Source of the DNA: Sipunculus nudus | Taxonomy: Eukaryota > Annelida > Sipuncula > Golfingiida > Sipunculidae | Assembly (NCBI GenBank): GCA_026874595.1 | Contig: CM049306.1 | Span: forward strand, 57,662,019-57,726,018 | Direction: 5' to 3' | Length of the DNA stretch: 64,000 nt | Shown: positions 12,301 through 27,300 of the stretch, piece by piece | How the letters are laid out: each line of letters begins with the position of its first letter | How positions within the stretch are numbered: the stretch's first letter is position 1 | The notes under the pieces: model-generated | What the model saw: the letters and a program-made list of their open reading frames with translations, nothing else | What the model was told of the DNA's origin: nothing | Databases searched by the model: none | Made by a program: the position numbers and the translations under genes

Positions 12301-15300
12301 GGTTTAATTTTTCTAAATTATAATTACATTTTATCTTATTATATGTTAATGATGGCAGGAAAGGTCCGGTCAACAGGTCATACTTTCTTTGCAAAAAAAT
12401 TCTGGGCTCTTGAGACCCTTTGGATAGCACATGAAGGACAAAACTGAAATAGCATTTATAAATGATACTGAATCAAGAGATGATTTAGTACATTTCTTGC
12501 ATAAAATCAGTTTCCTATTTGAAGTATATGATCAACATTATTCACAGCAGATAGCCAGACATAATTGGTGATGACCTACCTCCAGCTCTCTGAGAAAGCA
12601 TTGGCAAACCGTCCTTTCTTCTTTATAAGAATTCCTTCTCTGCTTATTAGGTCATTGTTCTTATCACCATCAAAACTTCCACACAGCCCTGATAAAGCAT
12701 CAGATTTCTTTTATGTCATTCAAAGGATAAGAAAGTCACTGTTGGAACATCAATGCACACAAGAATCCAGCCTGAGGTTTACATGTTGCAAAAAGTGAAA
12801 TACATAGGGTCAGATAATAAAGACCGTGGACAAAAGATTTATGTTAAACAATCCTAAATTACAGTTTGTTTGATGCAGTTGAACTTCAATGATGACAACA
12901 ATAATAACTCTGCAGTAATGGGGAATCAAACCAAAAAATGTTGTTAAGATTTTACTATTGGTCTTGATATATATTACCTAGTCTTTACACTGGTAAGATA
13001 TACATGAGGATCATATTGTACTGATATTTGTGTATGACACAACAGCCACTGATTTTTAATCTCTGTTTATGTATGACCAGGTTAATAGACATAAGTGCTG
13101 AATGGAGTACTCATATACTCAAGTCAGAGTAGTTATGAGTACTCCCTGAGTACTCCTGCCTATCTGTTTGTTTTTGGACATCTGGGCAGTTATTAAGATT
13201 GTTAACAATAACACCTGTAAATTAAACTTCTTTCTTCACAAGATAAATAGATAAATAGATATACAAATAAATGTATCGCAGTATACCAATACACACATTA
13301 CAAGAGTAAATTAACAGCTATTAAAACTGTTTCAATTTAGATAACAATAGAGTAAAGCCGACATGGAAAAATGCATTTTGTGATTTGTTTTCCCTTGCAT
13401 TTTGTTGTCGTGGTAATGAGTGCTCAATTCAAAGTCAGATAATACCTATTGAGCACTTGACTAGACTTGAGTCAGAAACTCGCTATCCGTTTTTAGCCCT
13501 GTTTGTTTAATTCATACCTTCTGTGTGCTGATAATCAGCTTCTGACGAGGTAATGTAGATATTGATCATGTCACCAAAACTATCCTTGATCTTGATCTTC
13601 GTTCCAGTAGGCAAAAGTATCTACAAAGTATCATATAACAAGAGTGAATACAGACAACTCAAAGGATAATATGATGATATCTTAGGGGACTTTAATCACA
13701 GTAGACACAGATGGCTCAGAAAATCAGTGGAATCTCTGATTATTTATACCAGTAGACATAGGTGACTCAGGAGATAATATAACAGTATCTTGGATGTTTT
13801 ATTACTCATTACTCAGATTACTCAGAAAATCACATGATGGTATCTCTGATCATTTATATTAGTAGATACAGATGACTCAGGAGATCATGGTGTCATTCAT
13901 CTCAGCAGTTCTTCACAAATGGCTTTGAAGATCAGATGAGGATATCTCAGATCATTTATATATCAGTACATACAAATAACTCAGAAGGTCACATGAAGAT
14001 ACCACAGTCCAAACTAAACATATTGGTCATTCTCCTGATTACAGCTGTTTATGAACTACTAGTATTTTACACTTTCATTCAGGGTGTTTCTGAGATGGCA
14101 TGCTTTAGGCCACACTGCCATGATGCACTGGCCGTAACTGACTAGAGAAATTTCAAACTTAAGTGAATTTTCTAAGGAAAATACAAAGATTCCTTTGCCC
14201 AAAAAGTGCACCTCTGCCCTGAGACCTACCTTTCTCACAAACAACTAATTAAAACATTGTGTGCTGGACTTATGACCTCAAAGTTGTGGGTTCACGTCCC
14301 TTTCTGACTGCCTTCCATGCTAAGACATCAAGCCAAAGTCAAGAGTGGCATCTCGAAACCAAGGAATAGGCACTGTTTATTGGCAGCAAGCACACGTAGA
14401 ACAAATAACTGTTTAGTCCAAATTATGTCTGTTTTGTTTGTATGCACCACCAGGGGACAAGAAAAGCTATAAGAATGAATAGGCCAAAAGACCAGGTAGG
14501 CAAAGTGCAATTTAAGTCTGATGAAACTGAAATCAACATAAGATTATAAACCCATACCTTTCAGACACCTTTACATTTCATATTTTGTTGTTTTATAATA
14601 ATAACTTACCTGAAATAGTTTTCCAGATTCCTGTCTCAAAATGTGGGTTCCCTCTGTCAACTCTCCATTCAGATACAATTTCACCTGCATTCTCCTGTTA
14701 TTCTTAATAGAGTCTCTGCGTGGAGAGCAGCGAGTGATCATAATGACATCATCGCCAGACTGGATTGCAACAGCACAGTTGCAGGTAGCATCATTTTTCC
14801 TGTTGCCTTGACAGCGACGGTAAAACGCATGCACCTGAATAATAATAAATAGCTGGCTAGATGATGGTCACTGTTTAAAATACTGACTTCATATACCTTG
14901 TTATAAAACTGAACAGATTTATATACAACACAGGTTGAACTAGACTTAAGTAGGAGTCACATATATCTGTTATGTGTATTCAAATATCACATGATATTTA
15001 ATATTTTATATATTTGTTTTTATGATTTTCTCAACAACTTTATAAATATATACTGCAGTTTCTATATATAAATAAAACAACATAGAGTATACCTCATATG
15101 GCAAGGTTGTATGACGATACAGCAAGAACCATCCCTCCTTGAAGTTATCATAGGTCCTGAAACAAACTGGCAAACTCAGTATTCACATCAACAACTATCT
15201 TTAGCTCATACAATCATGAATTGAATCTCATGAAATTTACAAGCATTTCGCAAAGAGGGCAAGTGGAGAATTGATTAGGTTTTGGTGTGGATCCAGCAAA

Positions 15301-18300
15301 TGATCTGGACTGGGGAATGTAATCAAGGAATATTTGCACACTTATGCGGGAATGAACATAGGAATATGGGTTAAATAAGTGAATGCGAACACAATATGGA
15401 TCCATCCCAACATGGCCGAAGCTTGCATTCCTTAAAATGCAGGCTTCTAGTTATTATTATTATTACATTATTGTACAGTTCATGACTGAACATATAATGT
15501 TAGAAACATTAGATTATATACATATACAAATATATATTAAAATATTAAATATTAATACTAAATAATATATAAAGTTCTTAAATATATAACAATCATTTAG
15601 ATGGAAAAGAAAGGTTCTGATCCAGATGACTGATATCTTTGATGCTGATTATTCATTGACTGCTGAAGGCACTCACATTCCATCAAATGATGTAAGATGA
15701 GGGTCGTTCCTGGACTGGCAGATCTTCCCTGATGGTACTTTAACTTTGGTGCTGTGATCCTCTATATGGACCTGAGAAAGAAAAGGTATGACATAAATCT
15801 AATACAGTACGTAGACCCTACTGCTTGACCTGCACCTTCTTACTTAATAAATTATATCTAAAGCATAGATCAGTTTACCAGTAATGGTTGGCATAAGGTT
15901 TTATCTTTAATCAGTTGTAAAAGTAGTATCCCCTGAAAAGTTATCTTTAAGTACACATTAAATGTGAACAAACATCCTGTAAACACAATTAATTTGTTCA
16001 ACAAATATAATCCATTTACAGGGTGTTTCTTCAGGAATTGACAGTAACACAGGGCATCTTCTATCTTGTGAATTTATATTTAGTGAATATGTCTTGAAAA
16101 AAGTACTTTTCTAAGTCAGTAAACTAATTGCTTGACTAAATTCTTAGCCAGGTATATTATTGGTCTCTGTCAGAATTATTGGAGTATATCATACATTCAG
16201 TGAAATATTTTTTTAAAAATTCACTATAAATATTTCAAAATATTAATGGACACCAACTAGTGAAACAGACTTCATACATTTTAACTTACATATCTGGCAC
16301 ACCTATGTGGGAGGTTTCTTATTAAGATCGAAAGCAATATGGAACACAATCCAGGATCCCAGTAGTTACTCCATCTTATTGTATCTCAATGCATGAACTA
16401 ACCTTTATCTCTGTTATCAGTGTCTCGTGTATCCGTGTGGTCCCCAGGTACTGTCTCTGGTAGATATACATGTTTCTGATCTGTGTCGTTGATTCATATT
16501 TGCCATCAGACTTGGCTTTGATGGGGAACCTGAAGCTTCGCCAGTTTGTTTCTGACACAACCACACCACAGAATGCGGCCTCCAGACCTGTCTCCTCATA
16601 GCCAACCACGGCTTGTGATATGTATTTCCCTTTGCGTTCCCCAGCTGTACATTTGAAATCCTTCTTGGTCGTCACAAACTCAGCCTCTATCTTTAAAACA
16701 CAATCACTGCCGCTGAGTGGGTCTGGCTTCTGACAGATGAAAGACGGTGGCAAGGTGCTTTCCAGGTCAATGTAGACAACTGAACCACCTTCTACTACAA
16801 CCACTGGCCCCTTTGTTATAACCTGGAGTATATGGTAGACACAGAAAACATGAATGACCAGAAATACAGTGCTTTAAAGGTACGTACACATTTGCTTATA
16901 CAGGTGCACTGTCTCATGCTATTATTTCATCATGACTGAGTATAAAAAAAAGTTTCCAAGCATAACCATCCCAGCTCGTGGACTTGATATCTCCAAGTCA
17001 CCTGTTTTATATGTTTTTATGGTTCTGTAGATTATTCAGACATGTGGACTGTATTTACTGTCTCAGTCCATGTCTCTTTTGATCATAATAAGACTGTATG
17101 ACCAGAAGGTCCAATCTTGAAACATTAAAAAAGAAACATTAAAATGTTTGTTTTGTGCCCCTGATCCTGCCTGGTGTAAGTTTTTTTTCCACTTTAAATG
17201 AAATATAGGCAGATAAATTATATTTTAAAATGAAAACACTATAATGTGTTTATATTTAACACACATGTATGTAAAAAGGTCCTTTAAGTGATCGAATCCA
17301 TTTCAACTGTGCCAAAACTTAGTTTATGCTTTCAAGCTAAAAGGCTAATCCTGAACTTTTAAGTTTTGTTTAAGCAGTACTGCACCAAAAACTTACCTTG
17401 AATGTACAGTAAAACCTGTTTGAAAGACCACCTGTCCATTAGGACCACACTTTGGTGAACAGAAATCATTCACACTGGTTGTAGGTGACCTGTCTGTTAT
17501 TTCATCTGGGAATTATGACCACTTTTTGCCAGTCCCATGGGTGGCCTCATTCAGCTGCTGACCAACTGAATCTTTAAAGTAACATGTGAACCCAGACATC
17601 CATCAAGATGGCAAAGAAATACAGTGTCTGAAAATAACTCACCTTAATGTTTGTATCTATTTTTTGACTGGAACGAGCACAGCTTTGAGTGTCTTCACAG
17701 TTACCTTCTGTACACGTCGTCACTCCACAGTATATCTGTCAATCAAATCAGGTATAAATATTTAATTACTGACATGGATATCAGAGAAAATGGTAAAAAA
17801 CACAGACAACTCACAGATAATCTTTCAGTGGATTGTGATTTAAACACTTCTCATGACACAGTAGTGGATTAATTTATAATTATTGCAATAAAACTGCTGT
17901 GCCAAACCAGTCTGAGATAGATATTGTTTTGTTTTTTTGTTTGTGGGGCTTGTGAGGACTTGCGTGGGTCCTGTAGGTTGCAGACTATTAACAGGGTTTT
18001 AAAAAAAGTTTAGAGTTTGCCTGGGTGGGCACAATTGACAAAGGAGTTGTGGTGGATCAGGATATTACCCTCTTGGTAAAGTCAAGCTGGTTTTTGTTAA
18101 CTGTCCATCTTTCCTTCAGTAAGGTACCGGTCTGGTTGGGTTTCATCTCCACTGCAGCAACAACTTGGTTACCATTTGTCAAGGTGACGTTGTACAGGAG
18201 GTCAGTCTCAATGCGTGATGTAAATTCACATTCAAAAACCACAAAGTCCTGGTATGTGTCCACAAGCTCCATCACTGGCTTACTGGACAATGGCTTCACA

Positions 18301-21300
18301 CCTATGAACACATCAATAAAAAGGATTTTATCAATAACACTTTGTACTTTATGGGATCTCAGTAGCAAAATGAAATATGCCAATGCATATCTACCCTTTT
18401 TTTCAAGATAGGGATAAAATGAAAAATTAAAATTACATTTACCTTATACACTATCTAAGTAATAAAATCACCTTAATGTCATTCACATCTGTGAGTGTAT
18501 TCAGAAGCCAAAAGTTTACTATTTTGCATTAGTGATATGAAAACAAAGTGATTTTGTCCAGGAGAGCTGCAATCACTGCTGATATAACATTAAACAGCAG
18601 AAAACACATCTTCTTACAGTGTAAAATAATTTAAATGTTAAGAAATAATCTTATATGAGAAACTTGACAAACTAATTCTCTTTTTTATATTTATAATATT
18701 TAAATTATTTTACCTTGGATACCATTGGTGCATTTCTGTCTCTGTGTCATCATCTCAGATAAAGTAAGTGCTCTGTCAAAGATCTGTAGACAGCTGAGGA
18801 AACCCTTATAAAACTGTTTGTTATTGGTGGCCAGGTAGACGTCACCCTCTGTTGCTATAACCATCTGCCCAACTGTCTCATTAACAGACTCATTGCTGAC
18901 CCTCAAAGCAGCAACTCCTACAAACAGCATCAGACAGGGATCAGAAATTTTTTTCAATCCAAGATGCAAAATAGTCATAGCTCATGTTACAGAAATTATA
19001 ACCTGTATTATCTTTAAAAGTAAGCTTTAAAAAAAGCTGCTTTTGTATCGACTGGTATGTACCGTGACAACTTCAATTGCAATCATTAATATGTGAGAGG
19101 TCGGATGCTAAGGAATTGAAATAGTTAGAGACATCAAGTTAGTAATATTCTGCATTGTCTTTAAACAACAAGTTTTAAACAACAACTTTCTACCTTAATT
19201 TGTTAAAAATTACTAAAAGTTAAGTACAGAAGTATTAATTTTGTCACTTAAAGAGCCACACACTAACCTGTGCTGTAGTTGTATGAGCCATACACCATGT
19301 TGTTTCCGTTCATGACCAGTGATCCTTTGGATGACTTGATTACATTCACTGGTGATCCTTTCTTACGTCCCGCTAGTCGCAGCTCGACGTAATCCTCCTT
19401 CTGCCACATGGACACTCCATTCTTGTAATACACCAGAGGAGCTGTACGCTTACCTGTAAACAAACAAACATCAAGTTACAATAACATGCTTTTTATTTGG
19501 ATCTTAACTTAAAACCTTTTGCATGAAAAATATCTTTTACCATACAAGAAAATATAAACATAACTTAATCCATTCTGAGATATATTTTTTAATCTTTATC
19601 CTTGTTACTTTTTATCTTACTTTATTATTACTCTGCTTCCAAACACAACAGCATATTGCCCCAACAAGCTGACTCTACAAATTATTTTAGCTCTAAATCC
19701 ATAAACATAAGCCCAAAGGGCATATTTTTTTAAACCTGCTTGGGCTTTCTAGTTTCTATTAGGATAATTTAAATACTATGACCAGTACTATGTGTAAAAA
19801 TAAGGGAAAACAAGAGAGAGGTACTAAAATGATTTCCATAGTAACTATAACATTCTACAAGTACCATCAAAATATTTAAATATAAAAGGAGTCAACCCAG
19901 CTATTTCAACCTTCTAGTGTAACAGATTTAGTCCTTTCTTCACTGTGGCAAAACAGCTGTGGAATAACGAACATACTTAAATAATATTATGTTTATCTTC
20001 TTACAAAAGGACCACAGTTATGCTGTTACCATTGCTACATGGCTTCAACCACTGTTATCAGGTTACATAAGCCTTAAAACATCTGCTTACTTGTGGGATA
20101 GACATCAACAAGGACAGTGATGTCATACACGGTGTCTAGCTTTCCCTTGTTTGTGATTTTGGCGTAGCTCTTCCTCCTGCCACTGAAGCCGATGGCTGTG
20201 TAATCAGCGACACCAGTCAGACCGAGGCTGTAGGTCTCCCCGTGAACGACGGTCTCAAGCTCTGCTCCCACAGCCGTGACACCGTAACAGTCATCAAGAG
20301 GCACACGGATATCAACCAGGCCCACTGCACAGAAGAACAATTATGAAGTCTCTCAAAAATACAAACACATTTTATGATTTAATAAATCAGAACAGATACT
20401 ATCATCTCTTGTTGATTCAATAATATTGTTACTTAAACATTTTGCTCAGGAGAAAATATTGGGCTGATCCCAGATTCAAACCCTTGTCGGAGGTGCACAT
20501 ATCTGGCATTCCAACTGCTTCACTAGAAAAGCAAGCTTCACTAACTAGACAGTTTGGTCTGCTTTAATATGTATCCTGTGTTACGGGGTGACATTAAAGC
20601 AGACCAAAGTATCTTGCTAGTGAAGCTTGCTTTTCTAGCGAAGAAGTTGGTATGCCGGACTTGTGCACAACCAACATGGGTTTGAATCCCGGATCAGCCC
20701 AATGTTTTCCCCTGAACAATTTCTCATTCGAAACAAAAGTAACAATATATATCAACACAATGATTTTTATCCAGTTAACACATTGTTTTTTAAAACAATG
20801 ACTCTTCTGTGGTTTATTAGAACAAATATTAACAGAACAAGGCAAACAAATGTGGTCACAAAATGGATAAGGAGCTGGATGCAAATGTTATGCGACACAT
20901 AGGAATATCACATAATTTTAAACCCAGGATGTATTTGTTAAACAGATTCTTCATAGTTCAGCTTTAAAGTTCAGTTTATGTTTGATCTATGGTGGCAGTG
21001 GTTACCTTCTCTGCTGGACCAGCCAGTTGTAGAGTTGTCAGGTAGACACAGCTGGAGAGGTTCAACAGGGTTGACGACCAAGGCACGGTAACATGCACTC
21101 CCAATGACACAGGTGTCTGGCTGTAAGGATTAAAAAATAACCAACCAAGTTACTGTCAGGGCTCTAAACTGATCCTAATCTGTTTGCCCCTGGCTGATTT
21201 AATACTGTGAGGTTGTAATCCCCTTTGATATTATCCTACAGATAAAAAATATATATTTGCAAATGCCTTTTTACAATGATGTTCTGTTGACTAAAATTTC

Positions 21301-24300
21301 AATTTTCAAAAGCTTTAAAAATGTTTCATAAATAATAAAAATAATAATAATTTATAAAGAAAAGTATTTTTCTATATTTGATTTCTGCAAGAAAATTGAT
21401 GACAAAGTGAAATCAACAAATGATGGCTCTGGCATTGAATAACTGATCTAAATTAATTAGCACATTTTTACAAATATTTTTCTTACCAGTTCATATTATC
21501 AACCAATGATTCCTGACTGATGTGAAATCTGCAGAATTTGTCAGTTTATAATTCAAGGTATCCCAGAAATTTGCCTATATATATCCTTTTGATTTATAAA
21601 TAACTATTGAGCTATGAAAGAAATGGACTGATACCTAAAACTGATTGAGAGAGGAAGGAGCAAAGAGACATCTCTTTAGCTTGTACAACTTGTACAGGAC
21701 TAAAAAAGGTCACAAAATATCATATTGTAGAAAACATTATTTACTTTGTTAAAGATACACTTTTGCTGAAATTGTATTTATTTCATCAAATTCTTATTCA
21801 AGTCATATGAAAATTGTCATTACCAATTAAAATTCAATTAAAGGGACATAATCAGGAGAAATATTATTCCTATTCTTTCACACTGTAAGTTCAGTTTTGC
21901 TTTATACAAAAGTTTCTCAGTAAAACCATTCCAGCACAGTCTCATTTCCTCGCATACGACTGTTTAATACCTTGTCATAGCCCTGCCTGTTGGTAAACAC
22001 TGTCTGTTTACCATAACAAGGCCGCGTGATCGGAGGTCCGATTAAGGGGCAATACGCGGTGTTTCAGCCTGCAGGAACATGTATTTCATTTTTTTAGCCA
22101 AGTCAGTCAGGGCATCTCCTGATTGGCGCAGCACACAGCCCAACACAATGTGTTTATGTTCACACCTGCGACTGCGCAAGGTTCACTGTTTTTAACACTC
22201 GTTTACAGGAGTAAGCAAACGGTTTCACGGCAATATATTTGGGAGGTACAGACTTATTTTAAAAGGAAGAAGCTATTTTTCGTGTTAATTCAACATGCTT
22301 TATAGGTAATTGGGCCCCTTTAATACAGACCATAGTACCAGGGCTCATACCTATCCCTGAGCACATTTAAAGGACTTTTAATGAATTTTCAGGGTTAGGT
22401 TTTACAAATTTCAAGGACTTTAACCACTAGATAAATTTCTGATGGATCTTATACTGTGATCTCAACAGAGAAAGTTAAAAACAAATGTAACACTAAATCA
22501 GTGCACAGAATATAATATACTGACAGGGGGAACTGAAAACAGTGAAAGTTTACAAACTTCAAAGACATTTCACAGACTTTATAAGAAAAAGCACTTTTTT
22601 CAAAGTTTTTTAAGGCCTTGAACTTAGCATTTTAAATTAAAGCACTTTCACGGTTTTCGGGGAACCCGTAGTACTCCACTGATTGCAGCATCTGTGTGTG
22701 TGTTCATTAGTGTGTTACCTTTTGAGCACAGGTTAACTGATTGACATCACAGCTGTAGCAGGTGGTCTGGATCACCAGGATGAAGATGGAGGTGACAGAG
22801 ACGCCAATGTTGTTGCTGACTCTCAGGGAGTAACTGAGTTTAGCATCTGGCAAGCGGCACACAACCTGTGTAGAACTTATGAATTCTGCTGCTAATTTCC
22901 TGACTTGACCATTTGATATGGTGATACTGCCTGTTTGTATCTGTCAAAGAATGATAAAATCAGTCAGTTTATAGATATAAAAAAAAATCAAACATATAAA
23001 AAACATATATGTCTGTTGCACATATTTCAACATTTATCTTTGTAAATTAAAAGATTAAAAAATAAAGTAAAAACTAGATGTGTCGGAATGACATGAATGC
23101 CCCCGCCTTGGGCAAATTAGAAACATTTGTAAAATTTGGAAAAATTTTTAAGTTCAGGAGGTGTTGTATGGTCAAAAGTAGGTCAACAAGGGCAAAATGC
23201 AAACTTGATCTGTAACGGGTCATTATCAAGCAACACACCAAAAATCATGCCAGTATATGCAGGCATTGTAAAATAAAGTCCATACATGTGCATTTTCCAT
23301 AAAAATTTCTGTCTTTCATGAAATTTTCTATGTTTAGGATCCGTAAAACAATCAAAAGTAGGTCAACCAGGATGAAACGCAAACTCGATCTGTAACTGGT
23401 CTATATCTGCCCACACACCAAAAATCAGGCCAATATCTGCAGGTATTGTGAAGAAAAGTCTGTACAAGTGTATTTGTCATGAAAATATATATTTTACATG
23501 AAATTTTCTATGTTCAGGAGCCGTAAAACAGTCAAAAGTATGTCAACTGGGACGAAACGCGAACTCGATCTGTAACTGGTCTATATCTGCCCACACACCA
23601 AAAATTAGGCCAATATCTGCAGGCATTGCGAAAAAAAGTCCGTACATGTGTATTTGTCATGAAATTTCATATTTTTCATGAAATTTTCTATGTTCAGGAG
23701 CCGTAAAACGGTCAAAAGTAGGTCAACCAGGAGGAAACGCGAACTCGATCTGTAACTGGTCTATATCTGCTCACACACCAAAAATCAGGCTAATATCTGC
23801 AGGCATTGCGAAAAAAATTCCGTACATGTGTATCTGTCATGAATATTTCTATTTGTCATGAAAATTTCTAAGTTTAGGAGCCATAAAACGGTCAAAAGTA
23901 GGTCAACCGGGAAGAAACGCAAACTCGATCTGTAACTGGTCTATATCTGTCCACACACCAAAAATCAGGCCAATATCTGCAGGCACTGCAAAAAAAGTCT
24001 GTACATGTGTATTTGTCATGAAATTTCATATTTTTCATGAAAATTTCTATGTTCAGGAGCCGTAAAACGGTCAAAAGTAGGTCAACCAGGGCGAAACGTG
24101 AACTCGATCTGTAACTGGTCTATATCTGCTAACACACCAAAAATCAGGCCAATATCTGCAGGCATTGCGAAAAAAAGTCCGTACATGTGTATCTGTCATG
24201 AATATTTCTATTTTTCATGAAATTTTCTAAGTTTAGGAGCCGTAAAACGGTCAAAAGTAGGTCAACCGGGACGAAACAAGAACTCGATCTGTAACTGGTC

Positions 24301-27300
24301 TATATCTGCCCACACACCAAAAATCAGGCCAATATCTGCAGGCATTGCGAAAAAAAGTCCGTACAACTGTTTCATTTCGGAATGACGGAATGACGGAATG
24401 ACGGACATGGGTAAAACTATATGCCCCGGCCACTTTGTGGTGGGGGCATAACAATTAATATCTATGTAAATTTATAGATTTTAAAATAAACTAGATATTT
24501 CTTGGCACCTCAGGTGCCATAGTATCGCCAGACAATTAATCCCCCCCCCCCCCCCTTTAAGAATAGGCCCCCCATCTTCAGCAACAATTAATATTAGACC
24601 ACACTCGATCATAGAAAAGGTCATTCTCATAGAAAAGGTCATGATCCAAATTTCAATATACATCATCCCCTAACCCATGTCTATGTATATGCAAGAAATC
24701 TGTCCATTAGTTTTTGACTTATAATGCTCACAGTACTGATAAATGGCAATGATGGGGTATTAAACGGCACAAAACAAGTAAAAGAATAACAGGTGGCACC
24801 ACCTGTTTCCGGTACATGACAATACTTTCCAAGATCTTCGAACATGTTGATTTTTGGACCAATGCATGCATCCCTTATTGAGATATTAATGATTGAGTGT
24901 AATTTTCATCATATATGGCAATATTCAAAGTCAAGGCCACTCTAATAGGAAAGGTCATGACCCCAATTTATATATACATTATCCCATAACCCATGTCTAT
25001 GTATATGCATAATATGAAAGAAATCTGTCCATTAGTTTTTGACTTATAATGCTCACAGGTTATAAATGTACTGTTAAGTGGCAATGATGGGGTATTAAAC
25101 GGCACAAAAACAAGTAAAAGAATATCAGGTGGCACCACCTGTTTCCCGTACATGACAACACTATCCAAGATCTTTGTTCAAGTTGATTTTTGGACCAATC
25201 AATGCATCCCTTATTGAGAAATTAATGATTTTGTGTGATTTTCACCATATATGGCAATATTCAAGGTCAAGGCCACTCATTGGAAAGGTCATGACCCCTA
25301 TTCAAATAAACATTATCCTATAACCCATATCCATGTATATGCATAATATGAAAGAAATTTGTCCATTAGTTTTTGACTTATAATGCTCACAGTACTGATT
25401 ATTGGCAATGATGGGGTATTAAACGGCACAAAACAAGTAAAAGAATAACAGGTGGCGCCACCTGTTTCTGGTACATGACAATACTTTCCAAGATCTTCGA
25501 ACATGTTGATTTTTGGACCAATGCATGCATCCCTTATTGAGATATTAATGATTTTGTGTAATTTTTCACCATATATGGCAATATTCAAGGTCAAGGCCAC
25601 TCTAATAGGAAAGGTCATGACCCCAATTTATATATACATCATCCCATAACCCATGTCTATGTATATGCATAATATGAAAGAAATCTGTCGATTAGTTTTT
25701 GACTTGTAATGCTCACAGGTTATAAATGTACTGTTAAGTGGCAATGATGGGGTATTAAACGGCACGAAAACAAGTAAAAGAATAACAGGTGGCGCCACCT
25801 GTTTCTGGTACATGACATTACTATCCAAGATCTTCCGTCCAGTTGATTTTGGGACCAATGCATGCATCCCTTATTGAGAAATTAATGATTTTGTGTGATT
25901 TTCACCATATATGGCAATATTCAAGGTCAAGGCCACTCTCATAGGAAAGGTCATGACCCCAATTTAAATAAACATCATCCCATAACCCATATCTATGTAT
26001 TTGCATAATCTGTCCATTAGTTTTTGACTTATAATGCTCACAGTACTGTCAAGTAGCAATTTTGGGGATATTAAACGGCATGAAAACAAGTAAAGAATAA
26101 TAGGTGGCGCCACCAGTTTCTGGAACATGACAACCCTATCCATGATCTTCGATCAACTTGATTTTGGGATCAATCCATGCAAGTTTTCTTGAGATATTTA
26201 AGAATTTGTGTGATTTTCCCCAAAATTGAACCTATTCAAGGTCAAGGTCACTCTCCTAGTTGAGGTCACGACCTCATTTTAAATAGGCGTCGTCCTCTCA
26301 CCCATATCTATACATATACCAAGTTTGGTAAAGATCCGTGAAATATTTTTTGAGTTATTGTGTCAAAAAGAAATCTCGGCGGCGGCGGCGCGACCGTGCC
26401 TAAACCATAGTATCTCCAGACTCTGTCTGGTGATACAATTAAAACATATAAAACATATATGAATATATATATCTAATTCTTCCCACTAGTGCAGCTATAC
26501 TGATACAGATTAGGAAATATGAAACAATCATATGAAAAAAATAATAAACAAAATTATTGTTTTATGCAAAAGGTAGAGAGCTCTCTTAGTGCATAGTAGA
26601 AGGAATATTTATTTGTTAATTATTATGTTATTTAATACTCTGACATAAATTTCAATTTTTGTCCGATGTACTTACTGTCACGCTGGTAAATTCACAGAAC
26701 AGATCAGCTGACTTGACAAAATCTTTTCCATACACCACAACTGTTTCACATCCCCCATCATCAAAATCACACTCGATGTAGGGTTTATCCACTATGATGG
26801 TTGGGGGCTTCCTGCTATCAATGGAGCAAGTTTCTCCTGTAAATCCAGGGTCACACTTGCATTCACCTGCAAAATGATAAGTCAATAAATAAATGGTGAT
26901 TCTCCTAAATGACTTATTTGCATGCACATAATATATCAGGACTTACACAAGAAACCCATCATGAGCTATATCAACACATATATTTTAGTATATCATTATT
27001 AGTTTTAAACATGGGTCATGAAGCTCAGCTGATGTGTTGAACTGTTATACTTACACTTGAGTTTAACTAAGTTCTGAACCAAGGTAAACAAGAAATGAAA
27101 ACGTTTTTACGTAAGTACCACAAACTGTTATAGGCAACATAAGTTTTAAATTAAGAATGATACCTCGAGTAAATTTAATCATATAAAATGTCATTTATCA
27201 CTAATTGAAATCAAATTTTTATTAATTATTTGAGCCAAAGATCAATGTGCATCAATGCAGAAAGTTTCACTGGTTATAATCATGACTGAATTAGGACAAC

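Noticed and set aside
14256-14310. Second tRNA-like SINE (GGTTCACGTCCC)
   Set aside because: Only the B box is convincing; no A box at the right distance.
24968-25867. Repeated minus-strand open frames of 60-100 residues
   Set aside because: Each is the same frame through successive array units, with stops at different places; no conserved protein.
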